From assembly GCA_023653785.1 (NCBI GenBank), contig JAMKCH010012472.1:62001-126000 (forward strand): a stretch of 64,000 nucleotides of DNA. Direction: 5' to 3'. The position numbers and the translations under genes are program-made. The notes beneath the pieces were generated by a model. That model did not search any database, was not told where the DNA came from, and saw nothing but the letters and a program-made list of their open reading frames with translations. The DNA is from Ophioderma brevispina (lineage: Eukaryota > Echinodermata > Ophiuroidea > Amphilepidida > Ophiodermatidae). The first letter of the stretch is position 1; each line of letters starts with the position of its first letter. Shown here in pieces: positions 45,813 through 58,319 of the stretch.

Positions 45813-47089
45813 TATAACTAGTTTCTATTTTATTAATTTTACTTACAAATTCACTCTTATTACGAAGTGGTTAGAGACTTATAAGAATATTCTTCTTAAT
45901 CACTTAAATTATCTTAACTTTGTGAAACAGGGCCCTGGACTCGGTGTTGGCTGTATTTCCCCCCCCCGCAAATAACCGGTAAATAACACCAGGCATTTTG
46001 GCCAACATGGGAGATACTGAGAAATACTGGGAAATCTCAAAAAGTGACATTTTCACAACTTAATTTTTTTAAAATATCATGAAAATTAACTAACAAACAC
46101 AGATAGCACATTCATGCAATAAAGACCCAGGGGAGGGGGTTGACGTGTTTTCATTTTCACTACTAGCTATTCAGGCCTTTGTCTTTTGATGAGAGCGAGA
46201 GCGATCACTACCTAATATGAGCAGAGCTTTTTTATCACTTGCCTACATTTGGTGTATAATAATAAGACACGTGATTAAAATCACTCCCCTACCGCTCACC
46301 TGACAAGTTTCAAGGAGAGTGGATTGTCACTCGCAGCAATTTCAAAGACAAGGCCTGGCTATTGGATCAAGTTTTGTTGATCTTCTTGCACATTTCCATT
46401 TTACTCCATTTCTCTCAACCTTTATTTAATACTCAAATTACTAACAAAAATTATAAGTGGTTAAATAGCCACACAGAAACATTCACTATTGGCCCCAGCT
46501 AAAGAAATGAACTTTGCCAGCAGACAGTGTTAGTGCGACATGTATGCTTATCCCAAGTACTCATTTTGGAGATACACTTGCAAGTTAGACTGCTGGGATC
46601 ATGGCATCTTTTAGTTTAAAGTCTATCATTCCTTTCCAATTTCCCAATTTTATCCAGGCACTGTTCCTTTTTCATAAGAACACAACACCTATTATTGATT
46701 GTCCAGGCCTTATTTATAAAATAAGAGAGAGCTAATGACTCTCCTGAGTTCATTTAAGGTGCACCACAAGGGATCAATTTCGTAGAACAAACAGAGCCTT
46801 TCAGTAGATAATGAACTCCGCAACTTATTGAGCTCCTAAAAGCTGAGGAAAGCTGTAGGAGATCTGGTCGCGCAATGAGCTCCTCAGAATGACGTTCTGA
46901 AATGTTTAGACCCACTCCTGAGGGTAGCCTCATCTGATTATCTACATAATACGATGACTTGTTGGTGGGCCCAATCATTAGTGGAGTGAGTTGAACTTGA
47001 ATTTAACCATTGAAACAGACCAGTTTATCACCACAACATTTTTATTAATTTGCGGTTACCCCAGTGGTCTTCAAATGTACTTACATCCT
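45813..47089. other. Unassigned interval
   Basis: A minus frame (46,754-46,978) has a faint resemblance to a LINE segment at its end, not enough to call. C-run at 45,958-45,967. Confidence 0.35.
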
Positions 47090-47090
47090 A

Positions 47091-47200
47091 TAGTATTTCC
47101 CGGGTATCGACCAGGTATTTCACGGTATTTCCCGTTATTTCCCAGTATTTCCCGGTATTTTACCAGTATTTTTCCCGGTATTTCCACTATTTCCCGCCTA
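47091..47200. repeat. Degenerate minisatellite (GGTATTTCCC)n
   Basis: About nine units of a 10-12-bp motif close to GGTATTTCCC/CAGTATTTCCC run head to tail, with small changes between units. Confidence 0.85.
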
Positions 47201-47399
47201 GTTGGACTTTCCAGGGAAATTGCCAACGAGGGCGTGTGCCAAGCACGCCTTTTTTTGGTGAGAAATATTCTAATTATCTAATTTGCATATTTTATAAAAT
47301 TTCCACCACAAGGGCTTGTATCACAAGTCATCTGGAACTCTGTTAAGGCATATCCTGATTAACTTGGTGGGAGGAAGCGTGTTGAAAGTTCTCGACCTG

Positions 47400-47700
47400 A
47401 TTAGATTTTGTGCATTTTTACGACAAATTACTATGCAAATGAGTAAAATATAGGCAAAAATTGGCGTAATCCCCAATTTTTGAACGGTACATCGGATACG
47501 CAATTCCTCTCACTTCATGAAAGCCTATCATTCAGCACATCTTTGCCATTTGAAAGTTTTTTTTTTTAATTTTAAATTAAGTATGTCAATGAGCTAATTA
47601 AATCAGGCATATTGCTGTATCGCTAAAAACGGTACATCGGATATACAAATTCCTTCGCTATATGAAACGCCATTCTGCCATACTCTTTTGTGTTAATCGT
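47400..47700. repeat. Two ~146-bp direct repeats
   Basis: ACGGTACATCGGATA followed by ACAATTCCT-like text occurs at about 47,483-47,508 and 47,629-47,654. TATGAAA..CCATTCTGCCA text matches ATGAAAGCCTATCATTCAGCA. Confidence 0.6.
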
Positions 47701-48600
47701 AATTGGTTAAGTGCTTGTTGGGCCAATTAAAGGGCAAAGGGTGAGGTGTCCGGGATTGGGAGGGGTGGGGGGGTGTCGGGGAGGGGACGGGCGGGTGCGG
47801 GGATGGGGACGGGCGGGGTTTCGTGGAGGGGAAACGGTGGGTTCACTATTGTAAGACTTTGTCATTGTAGTTCATTTAATGCATGTTATTGATCGCGGCA
47901 TTCGGCGGGACATATTTTTTACGCATCGCGTAATCCGATTTTGCCCGTTTTTTTATATTTAGCCGGGGACACTTGTATTCAAAGGTAATGTGATGCGTGA
48001 ACATTGACAAAATGCAACCCAAACAAGTATTTCCACAGTCGACTAAAAACATACCCTAAACAAGTATTTTTGTCTGTTTTTTGCTACCCTAACAAGAAGT
48101 TTGTCAGTTTTTGCTACACTTTTAAATTTCTTTGCTTTTTTTTGATGATTTTAATCTACTGCTTGCTTAAATTAAGTATTGCATTCCCCTAACAAGTTAC
48201 AAAAAAATCAAGTTTAGAAAAACAAACCCTTTTTTTCCATATTTTCTAGTTTGACACCGGCAAACAATGTAAGCGCATACATCGCCTGTGGAAAAAAGGG
48301 ACCCTGTTTACGCATTTTCTTGTTCACGCATCATATCCACCAAGGAATACAGCGGCCAGCACAAAAATTTTGATGGTCCCATAGACCCCTCTTGGTCACT
48401 AAAGTGTTAATATTGAACATGAACTGAATTAAAGTCAATTAAAGACCGAAATGTACTTCTGCTCACCAGTATGCCTGTGGTTTGGCATAGAGGGAAAAAA
48501 CATCACGATGATGACCATTGAAGGATACACAATGCGTGGCATGGAAAATTAAAATAAAACTAAATGAAATTGTGGCAGAAAAAAATGCCGTACTATTTTA
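47701..48600. other. Unassigned interval with G-rich tract
   Basis: A G-rich stretch (about 47,740-47,845) contains repeated GGGGACGGGCGGG. The rest is AT-rich with no supported gene. Confidence 0.4.
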
Positions 48601-48649
48601 AACCATGCAGTCCGACCCTATAAATCTCTCATTGAATGCGCTATCTGTC

Positions 48650-48917
48650 TATCGGTTGAACAGTTTGCGCAGCGTATCTTCCCCGCCTTTCACCAATGAG
48701 GTCCCGGGTCGATCCCCGGCAGAGGCTCATTCTCAATGCTCTTTGGGAATTGTTTTTCGATCCATACTCGTTAAGCAGGTTTTCTCCATACTCCGGTTTC
48801 CCTCCTGCTTCTAAAATTTGTTGTGGTGTTTCTCTGATGTGCTGAGCGCCTTTTATGGCTTCCGCACAGCGCCTTGTGCACGTTTACGTGTCCGCCGTTA
48901 AATACACATTATTATAT
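48650..48917 (+). mobile_element. tRNA-Glu-like SINE
   Basis: CCCGCCTTTCACC resembles the tRNA-Glu anticodon region, and GGTCCCGGGTCGATCCCCGG resembles its T arm / B box (about 48,690-48,730). The body contains GTTAAGCAGGTTTTCTCC and CTCCGGTTTCCCTCCTGC. The end, GTTAAATACACATTATTAT, looks like a LINE-type 3' tail. The D-arm half is too diverged to call a tRNA. Confidence 0.5.
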
Positions 48918-49027
48918 CCATAAACTCACAAGACCTCGCTTGAGTTTCAGGAATTTTTCACGCGAATTACAACAAACGTGCTGCCTTATGCAGTAAGTGT
49001 AATTTGATGGTATGTGCAAATAATGCC

Positions 49028-49470
49028 CGTTAACACCTCCTATGCACCCAAATGCAGCTTTTATATACGCTTCCACATGTTTTTGAGCAAAGATCTCGAT
49101 CACTTGAGCACAGTAGTGTTCGGGTCGATTAGAAAATAAAATCTATGCACATTTAGCTTTTTTCCAAATAAGGGCTGAAAATACGAAAATAACATGCCCA
49201 TATGAAAATTCACATGCACAAAGTCAATATTACATGCACTGGTTCATGTGTGCACCTGGGTAAATCGACCCTGGATTCTTTGTACTGTCCCTTGATCAAT
49301 CAACATGATTGACCTCCCATTCAATAGTTATATCCCAATATAATTGCGGTGATAAAATACTCCTTGACACCTTCCTTCATTCTGTGTTAACACCTCTTAT
49401 GTACATCCAATTCACCATTTTATAATACCTGCCACATGTTTTTATCGAGATCTCGATCACTTGAGGCATA
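49028..49470. repeat. Two direct repeats ~357 bp apart
   Basis: GTTAACACCTC(C/T)TATG...CCACATGTTTTT...GATCTCGATCACTTGAG is found at about 49,028-49,112 and 49,385-49,470. CAGTAAGTGTAA also lies near both. Confidence 0.7.
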
Positions 49471-50044
49471 AAACAGTAAGTGTAAGCGGCACTGGCACCT
49501 TTTTCACAAAAAAGAATTTCTTCCATTTGCTCTCAAGTGATAGTCTAGGCCATTGGAAGAACATAGATCTATTTACACATAAAAATACCATACCCAAAAC
49601 AGATAGGGACATTGATATGATATAAAGACATTCAGTCTGTTTGTAGGCAACTTTTTATTTTTCCTAACTTTAATCAACAACATGTGTAATATTACTGAAT
49701 ATTTTTGACTCGTACTCACTGATATTAAAACCACAAAGTATAGACCGGTCCACAAAAGTGTTTTTTTCCACATCATGAGAAACATGCATGCGGAGTGTGT
49801 GTTCCTTGTTGTTAAAAGCCATTTTCGTCGTCTGTTGAATTTAACGTCGCCGGCGACTCTAAATTATAAAATCGTTCTGTTTACCCATAAGGAAACTGAT
49901 TTGGTCTTAATATCAGTTCGGGTTAGGTCTTTTGTATTAAAATTTACAGCCCATGCAAAATATCGATTTTTGAAAAATCCTGAGGGCGCCCTATTTTTCA
50001 AATGTTCCAGTGTCTCTTTAGTAACCCTAACGTAATTAAGATTG

Positions 50045-52319
50045 CTATAGAGGGTCATATTTGTTTCTAGTTTTCAGATCTTTGGGATTATAACACAGGC
50101 TAAAATGATGACTTTATTGCTGCTTTCCATTTTCCAAGAAAAAAATAAAAGTGTGAAACCATGGTGCCCCAGGGGAAAAATCCAAAGTGACTGCCATATG
50201 GCCAAAATCATATTTTACTCATGCATAACTTGATAAGCTTGTTTCTTCATTTTTGTGCAGTATCCCCATGTTTTGGCCTGCAATGAATCATTCTAGGCAA
50301 CTTCCATCTCAGCCCACTTTTTGTTTTTTGATATTGCGTTTTTAGCTTACAATGAACTGCGAGGGCATTTTCCCAAATGCACATCGTACGAAAGTTAAAT
50401 ATAAACCAGTGGGCCATCCATCAGATTTGTTGATTCCCTTTCCTGAAGATCATAGGTGTGTAACGCTTATCCATTTTCCCATGGGAGCAATTTAAAATTT
50501 GATGAAAAAGACACTTCTTTCAAATATACAGTGGTCAACAACTTTCTTTTGTGTAGGTTTTCAATGGAGGGCATTTTTTATGACTTAAAAATCCTAGTTT
50601 AAAAAAACCCAAACCATGTAAGTCAAATTTTCACCTCCAAGTGTTCATAATAAAACTCCAACTTATTTGAATATTAAAATCACCATTTTCAATAGGATGC
50701 ACATTTCATTGAACAGTGCCCCTCAAGCTCACTTGTAAGCGAAAAATTGCATTTTCAGAAACAAAAACACTACGGTAGTTAATTTCATTCTGCCTTCTAC
50801 ATTCGGAGACCTTCTGTTTTTAGAGTAGTGAATGTGGCGGGTCATCACTCAGGATTAACAGATTGGCTTCAGCTACATCGGACACTTAGTTTCAGGATTG
50901 TTATATCTTAAGTTGTAGACTAAGTTGTGGTTAGGCCATAGTGGCATCTGCCATCTTTAATACAACCACAATGAGCAACCTCCATCCCATAAAAAAAAAA
51001 AAAATTTTACACTGCGATTGGAAAATTGCACCTTTAAAGTGCCAGGAGGAGCTTTTTTTTAGGATCCCTTTCTCTCACAATTTGCACAGGAATCGATTGT
51101 AGACCACCTAACAAGACGTTCAAAGGTTTATTGGACCAAACAAGTACAAAAGAAACAGCAAAACCTTGTTTTGAACTGACTATCGTAATTGCCCCATAGA
51201 ACACGGTGCTTTGACTTTCTGTCGTGCACGACAGAAGTACTAAATCATCATAGATTTCATGAAGATGGCGTTTCGGCCTATTGACTTCAGGTGTGATCTA
51301 TACATTGGAAAGCATTCCAAATATGCAAATCCCGGGTTGGAAAACAATTTGGGGCGCTTCTTTCTGAAATCATCCCTCATGTCTCTTTAAGTAATAGCAA
51401 ATTTGAGCATTTCTTCCTGGCAAAAACCATGTAGCAGTACATTTTTTTCTACTTTGACATTAATTTGACAAAGTGCTGTGATCTCGCCGGGATCCCAGGC
51501 TTGGTGGTATTACCAACAGGTGCATCCAACCACCTTCGTTTTCAATACCTAGGCCTAAGATAGAATTGTTTGATTCCCAGTACCAATGTAATGGATTATT
51601 ACCATACTACATTTTGAGATTTTATGACGAAATGACCTCTGCAAGAACGCAATCATTTAAGTCCCAAGAAACAGGCCATTGGTCACATTCCCTTTCACAT
51701 CAACCCCTGTGGTAAGACTGCATGCTGCAGTTCCCTTTCCATGCTCTTTACTATGCAAAAAGGCAATTAAGTGGGTTGCCTGCTGTTTCCAGTAGAGGGT
51801 ATGTCACACAGCCAGAAATAAAGGTTTTCAGGGCAATAGCACTTTTTGTGTAGGTTGTGTAGTAGAGCTTCTTTATTTGTTTAAGTTCAAATGTTAACAA
51901 TATTACAACAACAATGATTTTTCTAGATATGAATTTGGCAGAACCTTCTCATCAGACAGTAAAAGTGAACTCGCTACATACCTGCTACCAAAACAATGTC
52001 CCAGAAAGGTAGAATGTTAAATTACACTTACCGGCAAAAGCCTATGGTGAGATGATAGTTGCATAGCATGATTCGTAATACCTTCCAAATAAGGGTATTG
52101 CCACCAAATTAAGCAAATTGAACAAAAAATAATTTGAGTTTTGGTAAAAAATCACATTTTTTTTGACATTTGGTGGCCATTTGTTTTTCAATGGCACTCT
52201 GGATTTCGCACATTTTTATTTTTTTCTTTCAAAGTGTGATCAGGGTGATTACAGTCATCAAATGAGCCTGTTGTTTGAGTGTGATCTGAAACAATTGAAC
52301 TTCTATAGCCCACCTCTAT
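50045..52319. mobile_element. Foldback family member X (~2.3 kb)
   Basis: The left end (CTATAGAGGGTCAT, TTTTCAGATC) and right end (GTGTGATCTGAAAC, TCTATAGCCCACCTCTATA) are inverted copies, matching member Y at 58,685-59,654. Shared with Y are TGTGCCCCA(A/G), AAAAATCCAAA, GAATCATTCTA(T/G)GCAACTTC and CTGCGAGG on the left, and GCATGATTC(A/G)TAATACC and AATTAAGCAAATTGAA on the right. The centre (about 50,775-52,040) is about 1.2 kb longer than in Y. No transposase is recognised in it. Confidence 0.75.
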
Positions 52320-52899
52320 AACAATGCCAAAATACCACTCTGTGGTATGGGGTCCCAGTAGCACATATCCCCTGTGGGAGTCTGTCTTACCCAGGATCGG
52401 CGAAAGCGGCACGAAGCAGGATTACTAGTGCGTTTCAGGTTTTTTTCTAACTCTTTAAGGCTGCTCATAGATGTCCCAAGGAAGGGTGCCCTCCATTTCC
52501 AAACATTTCATGTTTTTTTGCTTATACAATGGCCACTTGGCCATATACTAATCATTGTGTGAAATAACTAGCTAGCTGCACTCCACTCCTTATTTAATTC
52601 ACAACTTTGTATAAAATTCGCGGATCCGGAATTTTCGTTATCATTATCCTATGATAGTGTATTTCTGTACATAATATACTACAGCATGAACCCGAAAAAA
52701 TCTGATTCTCACTAACTTTGAAATTAAGCACTATTTTTAAGGGGGGGTTGACTATCGTTAGTTCTAGTTGTCTCATATTTTTAAATACTACACAAAATAA
52801 TTATATTTTCAAACCTCTCTTAGTCGGCCTTTAAACCGAGTATAGGCTTATACTTGGTAAGTTAGGGATTACGTTCACACAAGCTACCCACATGTACTG

Positions 52900-54070
52900 T
52901 ATTCAACCTCACACGTCCCACTGGCAAAACCAGCAATCAGTTTTAACTTATGTTGCTGATTATTACTGGTCGGTCCACGGGATGTGTTTTTTATCAATTT
53001 TAAGGACCCCTGCTCTGCGAGTTGCTGGTGGGACATGTTCCCCTCAGGACACCCCCTGCTGTGCATTGCTCCCATAGGGCACTAAATTCCAGGGAAATGG
53101 GTATATATATGCCCAATAATTTGATGAGAGGGGATGGACGATCATATCCCAATGTTGGAAGCCCGTTCATTGTATTTTGCCCAAAATAACCGAATTTTTA
53201 TTACCATAATAGTTTAAAAAATGGTAATTTTCTGTGCTTTTTGGCAGCATTTTGTTCAATTACATTTTGCTAAATGGGCCACATTTTTAACAATGCACAT
53301 ATGCTATAAAGGGGATTTTTTTGTCAAAACCTACTGATTATTCATAAATTCTCATCACCCCCCCCCCCTGTCAAAAGACGTTTACACCACTGATTGCTAC
53401 TGGGCTGCTTTCTAGAACCTCAGGAGATTGCCATAAAGGTACTGCTGCCAATTGCCGGTGAGATGTCTGTAACTTTTCAAGGTAATCGCATTTTGCATCT
53501 TTTTTTTATTTCCCCACTGTGCACCTATTTTTTTCCAAGTACTTTCCGGGTCTCCCAAACGTCAAGTTTCAGTCAGACAGCTCCAATGTGCCAGAGGTGT
53601 CGGGGTCCATTTGGTGAACCTGAAGTAATTCTAAAAAAGCCCATTGCTGTGATTACAGTGGGAATCTTCCCCTCCTTCCCCCCCTTAGGAAATGGCTGAA
53701 AAAAAACCAACTGTGCTTGCGATGCTGGTGGAACATTTCCCCCCTCAGAGATACCCAATGCTGTCTATTGCTCAAGTGATTTCAAGTCCTAATCCACCCA
53801 TTTTTTTCAGGGGTAACGCCCTCGGCAGTTAAAGCAACAATTTCTGCTAGTTGCCAGTGGGATGTCTAGAAATATTTTCACATAGTGCCTTGCATTGCCG
53901 GTGGGACGTGTTGTCAGGGGGCACCATCTATGAACTGTTCTGGTTTTCATCATACTTAATAGAGTTCTGAGAATGAATGTGTCTACTTGTCGATAACACG
54001 TCCCCCCCCCCCCCCCCCCCAACGTGTTCCCACTCTGACAATTCTGCTGGGGTACATGCCACTGGGGGGG
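52900..54070. repeat. Dispersed TTGCYGGTGGGACRTGT motif array
   Basis: Variants of TTGC(T/C)GGTGGGAC(A/G)TGT occur at about 53,021, 53,448, 53,716, 53,847, 53,895 and 54,042, and inverted near 52,913 (CACGTCCCACTGGCAAAACC). Following text often contains CCCCTCAG and a CAATGCTGT / TGCTGTGCATTGCT block. It resembles a degenerate tandem repeat with uneven spacing. Confidence 0.6.
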
Positions 54071-54340
54071 GGAGCATTTGCCCCCAATTTTTTTTCTTCC
54101 CCCCCCCAGTTTTTCCTCCCCCCAGGTTGAAAGAAAAATGAAGGATTTGGGGGACAAAAATTCAGGCTTGAATTTGGGGCCACAAATCAGCGATTTGGGG
54201 CCAAAATTTGTGAAATTGTTAAAAAAAAAAAAAACTTTTGGCCCCCAAATTTCAAACTTTTGCACCCCCCTCCCCGAGTTTCACTTTGCCCCTTGCCTGC
54301 CCCCCCTCCCCCAGAAATAGGTCTGTGGCGCCGCCACTGG
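54000..54340. mobile_element. G/C-rich fragment ending in CAGTGGCGG
   Basis: A C-run (54,001-54,020) and other homopolymer blocks end with AGAAATAGGTCTGTGGCGCC then GCCACTG. Read on the minus strand this end starts CAGTGGCGG, like the small element at 4,053-4,228. Only one end is identified. Confidence 0.45.
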
Positions 54341-54670
54341 TTATTAACACACCACTTCCAAAATCTCTCGGTGTAACATTTATTCCAATTTCTCTTCTTG
54401 GATTTTCATATATTGAGTCATTCAAAATGTTCTAAGGGTGTATTTGGATTATGGTTATACCTGTATATAAATCTCTGAGTCGGCCTTTAAACCAATGTTC
54501 AATGTTGCTCGGCTAAGGAGGAGGAGGTAGGGAGTTAGGGTTAAGAACTTTCTCAATTGGTATTGGGGGATGTACATTCATTACATGAAATATTAATTTT
54601 AGAACCAATCAAAGTTCGGGGTCAAAAATAAGACTACTATATGGTAACACAACTGTTCTTTTTTGCACAG

Positions 54671-54737
54671 GATTCCACCATGTGCCTTCAAGAGATGAAA
54701 TTGTGGATATGCCAACTCCCAAAAAAATAATTCAAAG
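54671..54737 (+). CDS. Candidate 67-nt internal exon
   Basis: A strong acceptor (TTCTTTTTTGCACAG, AG at 54,669-54,670) and a consensus donor (AAAG|GTATGT at 54,737/54,738) bound the segment. Only one frame is open: two bases complete a codon, then FHHVPSRDEIVDMPTPKKII, Q, and two bases left over. The resulting phases (1 entering, 2 leaving) are legitimate. The peptide is well mixed and unlike the surrounding repeats, and the exon lies outside the foldback elements. I do not recognise the protein. If real, it shows a plus-strand gene with long introns crossing this region. Confidence 0.5.
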
Positions 54738-54864
54738 GTATGTTTAAGCTAATTTTGCAATACGTGTTGAAAATATCAGTAACTTTGTATGATGGTATAC
54801 AACTACATCTGTGTTGTAGGTCTAGGTTTTTTCTTCACTTATTACGGGTTTGGCGTTAATGGGT

Positions 54865-56411
54865 CAACTTAGGATCTTAGTTTCATATCATTTCAAACAC
54901 ATTGTGAAAAAAGCATGATTGACCATAACTTGGTTATTTGGTGGTTGAATTTGCCTAATTTCGGTGGTAATACCCATGATTTAATAATGTGTATTTTACA
55001 ACAGTCTATGCTCCTCACTCAACCTTACCTTTCATTTTCTTGAAATTGCTGTTCGATTTTTGGTCCAAAATTGATAGCAAGGATGATTTTTCCAAAGAAT
55101 GTCAACTAGCAAACATATCTATACAAAATTACAGCAGTATTGGGATATTACAAGTACAGATGAGTTAAATACTGGTATTTTTTGGCAGTTAGTAATTGGA
55201 CCTTACCTGTAGTAGCCGAAAAGCAGTTTAATACTTCTAATTTTAATATCTCAACAGTTCTTTTTTAGGTCTAAAAATTCCAGTCAAGTCCCAAGTCCAG
55301 CACTTTCCAATTATTTTAGATGTTTTTAAGCTATAAGTAATGGGTAATAATAAGGAGTGGCATAACATGATGATAAACTCATTTGTCCTAACTCTATTTG
55401 ATGCAGCTTTGATCCACTGAGCATTGACACCAATTTTGTCAAAATCGTCCAAAAAATGAGAAGGTGCCACCCAAAAAGCCAAATTTGAGGGGGGGTCTAA
55501 GAGGGTCTGAAAATGATAAATTTGTCAGTTACTGGAATTACCTACCCACATTTTAGCAATATTATGGTTAAGTTTTATGTTTTTGAGGCCAAGAATCCAT
55601 TTTGATTGAATTTCGTCAGATTTTTGATTTTTCGTTTTTTCATAAAATTAGCCATTTTAAAACGTAAAGATTAAGCCACGAGGGCGCTTTGGGCCGGCCC
55701 GCCCCAAACTTAAACCACCCATTTGAGATATTTTTTTCTGGAAGAATTTGAAGATAAGCGTATTAAAATGTATTCGGAAATTTTCGCACATAGCCCTTTT
55801 TTCGTTTGGGTCACAGTGGCAATTTTTTTATAATTTTTGAATGTCTCCTATTGAAACAATAGGGTCAAAAGTTTTGTTGACCTAACACAACCTATGGCAA
55901 CAAAATAAATGATGTATTCCACTAACTGGCTGCCACAGCGAAGCCGTTCAGTTTTAAATAGCTCAAATTTCTGGAGTAGAAATTATCAATTATTACCTTT
56001 AGGACAAGTTTTCAAAGATTGCAATAAGAAAGCACATGTACCTTTTAATGGCAACAAGCACTCATAGTGATTAACCAAAAATGGCCATTTGTACGAAACG
56101 CGGTTAGCTCTGACACATGCTGGGTGACATTTACAATGGATTCTGTGACCTAAAAATACATGTTTAGATACCAAAATGAAATGGCTAAAATGTCATATAT
56201 AATTCAGAATGACCCAAATTTTTCCTTTTCAGACCCTCTTCAGACCCCCCCTGAAATCACGTTTTTTGGGCGGCACCTTCTCATTTTTTGACAGATTTGA
56301 CAATTTGGTGTCAAAAATACTAAGGGATAAAGGCTGCACATCAAATAGAAGGAGGACATATCAAATGAATATGAAATTATAGTTGGTCTGCCCTGTATAG
56401 CACACCTCTAG
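54865..56411. mobile_element. Foldback family member Z (~1.5 kb)
   Basis: The right end GCCCTGTATAGCACACCTCTA and left text GTTTCATATCATTTCAAACACA correspond to the ends of members X and Y. A strong inner inverted repeat joins 55,387-55,520 and 56,222-56,345 (AATGAGAAGGTGCC(A/G)CCC, GGGGGGGTCT, GAGGGTCTGAAAA). The core GCCATTTTAAAAC(G/T)TAAA followed by GAGGGCGCTTT is shared with X and Y. Non-coding. Confidence 0.65.
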
Positions 56412-56452
56412 GATAAGGACTTATAATTTACTGCTGAATTTCTGTTTTCCCA

Positions 56453-56730
56453 GCCCGTACGCAGGGGGGTGCAGTCGAAACCCCCACATTCCACAAAAAG
56501 GGGGTCAAAATGTCAACTTTTTGTGCTAAATTTTTGATAAAAAAAGGTCAAATTGAGAAAATAAAGACAAGAAGTCCACTTTTTGGTGATGTATGAAATG
56601 GTCAAAGAGTCCAACAAGGACATGCATTATATAGGGGTTAGGTCCATTTTACAAAAAAAAAGGCCCACTTCTTCGAAAAAAAAAAGTCCACTTTTCAAAG
56701 TCTTGCACCAAAAAAGTCTGCGTACGGCCC
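56453..56730. mobile_element. GTACGCAG-ended MITE, copy 1
   Basis: Starts GCCCGTACGCAGGGGGGTGC and ends CTGCGTACGGCCC, an inverted pair. Internal blocks are AATTCCACAAAA-like text, AAGAAAGTCCACTTTTTGGTG-like text and TCTTGCACC. CTGTTTTCCCA on the left and CTGTTTCCCA on the right flank it, a possible target duplication of about 10 bp. Confidence 0.8.
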
Positions 56731-57129
56731 TGCTGTTTCCCATAATTCAGGGAAAGTAAGCTATAAAATGGATCGTAAAAATTTCAAAACCTGTGTAAAC
56801 AGGTATATTACATGATACCAAAGCAAACACATTTTACTTTCATGTGCATAAAATTTAACATTTGTAATATATGGGCAAGTACACGAAGATTAAGCTCCAG
56901 AAACAATAACAAAAAAAAATTAATTCGAATTTACAATTTTTAACCTCAGCAATAAACACAAAAAGTTTTTAATGTTGAAATTGGACCTCTTGGTAACAAA
57001 AATTTGATGCTGAAAAAGGCCATATAAATGATCATGTATAATGATTGCTAATAGGTTAATCGGGACGAGGGAAAAGGTTTAGACCAACATAACCCACTAA
57101 AAGTGTAGATGAAAAGTTCTGAAAATGTA

Positions 57130-57350
57130 ATATGAAGTAGGATGGTCAATGGTACAAGAGTATGAGTGCATAAGTGCCAGTAAACAACATTTTTTAGTCA
57201 GTCAGATGAAATCGGAAAGACTTCATGGCAGCATGATTCTGATTAGCATACATCTGTGTGTTGTCAAACTGGGTATACACTTTTGGTTAGCTTTTAGTAT
57301 AGAGTGATGGATCAAGTTCTATTGGTATGCTTAGAATTGAGACAAGGTGT
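57130..57350. repeat. Direct repeat flanking a MITE (with 57,613-57,785)
   Basis: AGAGTGATGGATCAAGTTCT and TTGAGACAAGGTGT here match GCAGTGATGAATCAAGTTCG and TTGAGACAAGGTTT at 57,725-57,775. The MITE copy 2 lies between the two. Confidence 0.65.
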
Positions 57351-57356
57351 CTTCAG

Positions 57357-57612
57357 GCCGTTACACAGGGGGGTGCGTTCGCACCCCCAATTCCACAAAA
57401 TGGCAAAAGGTCCACGTTTTGTTGGAATATTTTGATAAAAAAGTTCCAAAATTAGGAAATTTTACAAGAAAGTCCACTTTTTGGTGAGTACATTGTTCCC
57501 AAAAATTGCCAACAAAAGACCAATTTTAGAGGGGTCAGGTACACTTTACCAAAAAGGTTCCACTTTTTCGAAGTCCTGCACCGCCCCAAAATTAAATCCT
57601 GCGTACGGCCCG
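57357..57612. mobile_element. GTACGCAG-ended MITE, copy 2
   Basis: Starts GGCCGTTACACAGGGGGGTG and ends CCTGCGTACGGCC. It aligns throughout with copy 1: CCCCCAATTCCACAAAA, TTTTACAAGAAAGTCCACTT, TTTTCGAAGTCCTGCACC. A 118-codon frame overlapping it (57,481-57,837) is repeat-derived. Confidence 0.85.
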
Positions 57613-57817
57613 GGGTTTATAGATGAGGAAGTCAAAGACCTGTCAGGAAGCCATTGGCATTCATTTCTTGTGCATTGGTTTTTATTACACTTTAGGTTTT
57701 TAAATGTATACCTTTTTAGTGCAGCAGTGATGAATCAAGTTCGTATTGTATGCTACTTAACATTGAGACAAGGTTTATGTGGGTGTAAAAGTGAGGTCAA
57801 AGGTCATTCATGGCTCA

Positions 57818-57980
57818 GTAGGGTAGACGTTTCATAAAGGAAGTCACTTGATGAAAATGAGGTATTGCCATTCATCCGTCAAGCACACTGCACAACGCCA
57901 TACAACGCATGACGGAATTCAATTGTAATACCTTAATTTGCCATCAATGGGACTTCTATGAAAACGTCTACCCTCAATAG
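57818..57980. repeat. ~160-bp palindrome
   Basis: GGGTAGACGTTTCATA, AAGTCACTTGATG, AGGTATT and CCGTCAAGC on the left recur inverted on the right (GCATGACGG, AATACCTTAA, CATCAATGGGACTT, TATGAAAACGTCTACCC). A hairpin-type MITE. Confidence 0.8.
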
Positions 57981-58319
57981 GGCCATTATATTGCGCTACC
58001 GATCAGACTACCTATTAGGGACCACGTCCTTATTTTACAACATGTTACATACAGCCAAACATTCACGCACACGCACACCCCCAAAATAATAGAAATGCTT
58101 CCAACAGTAAATTTTCAAGCAGACCACATAAAGTATTCGAATGGTTTGTAAACACTCCCAAATACTACAAGAGTAACACACTGCTATATCGAAAAAGGTT
58201 TTTGAACGATCACACTTTCTATCAGAGAGTCATACGGCAATGGGTGTGTATGCTATGTACACTAGCTGAGATTGACAGCATGGATACCGTACATGCATAT
58301 ATACACATTCAAAAATTTC

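Noticed and set aside
46754..46978. Minus frame ending KLIPCGAP, reminiscent of a reverse-transcriptase motif
   Set aside because: The rest of the motif is absent and the neighbouring residues do not follow the family pattern.
53807..54265. 152-codon minus-strand frame and its overlapping plus frame
   Set aside because: Both are produced by long G/C and A runs in a repeat fragment; low-complexity proteins without domains.
57481..57837. 118-codon plus-strand frame
   Set aside because: Its first third is the GTACGCAG-ended MITE and its last part enters a palindrome.
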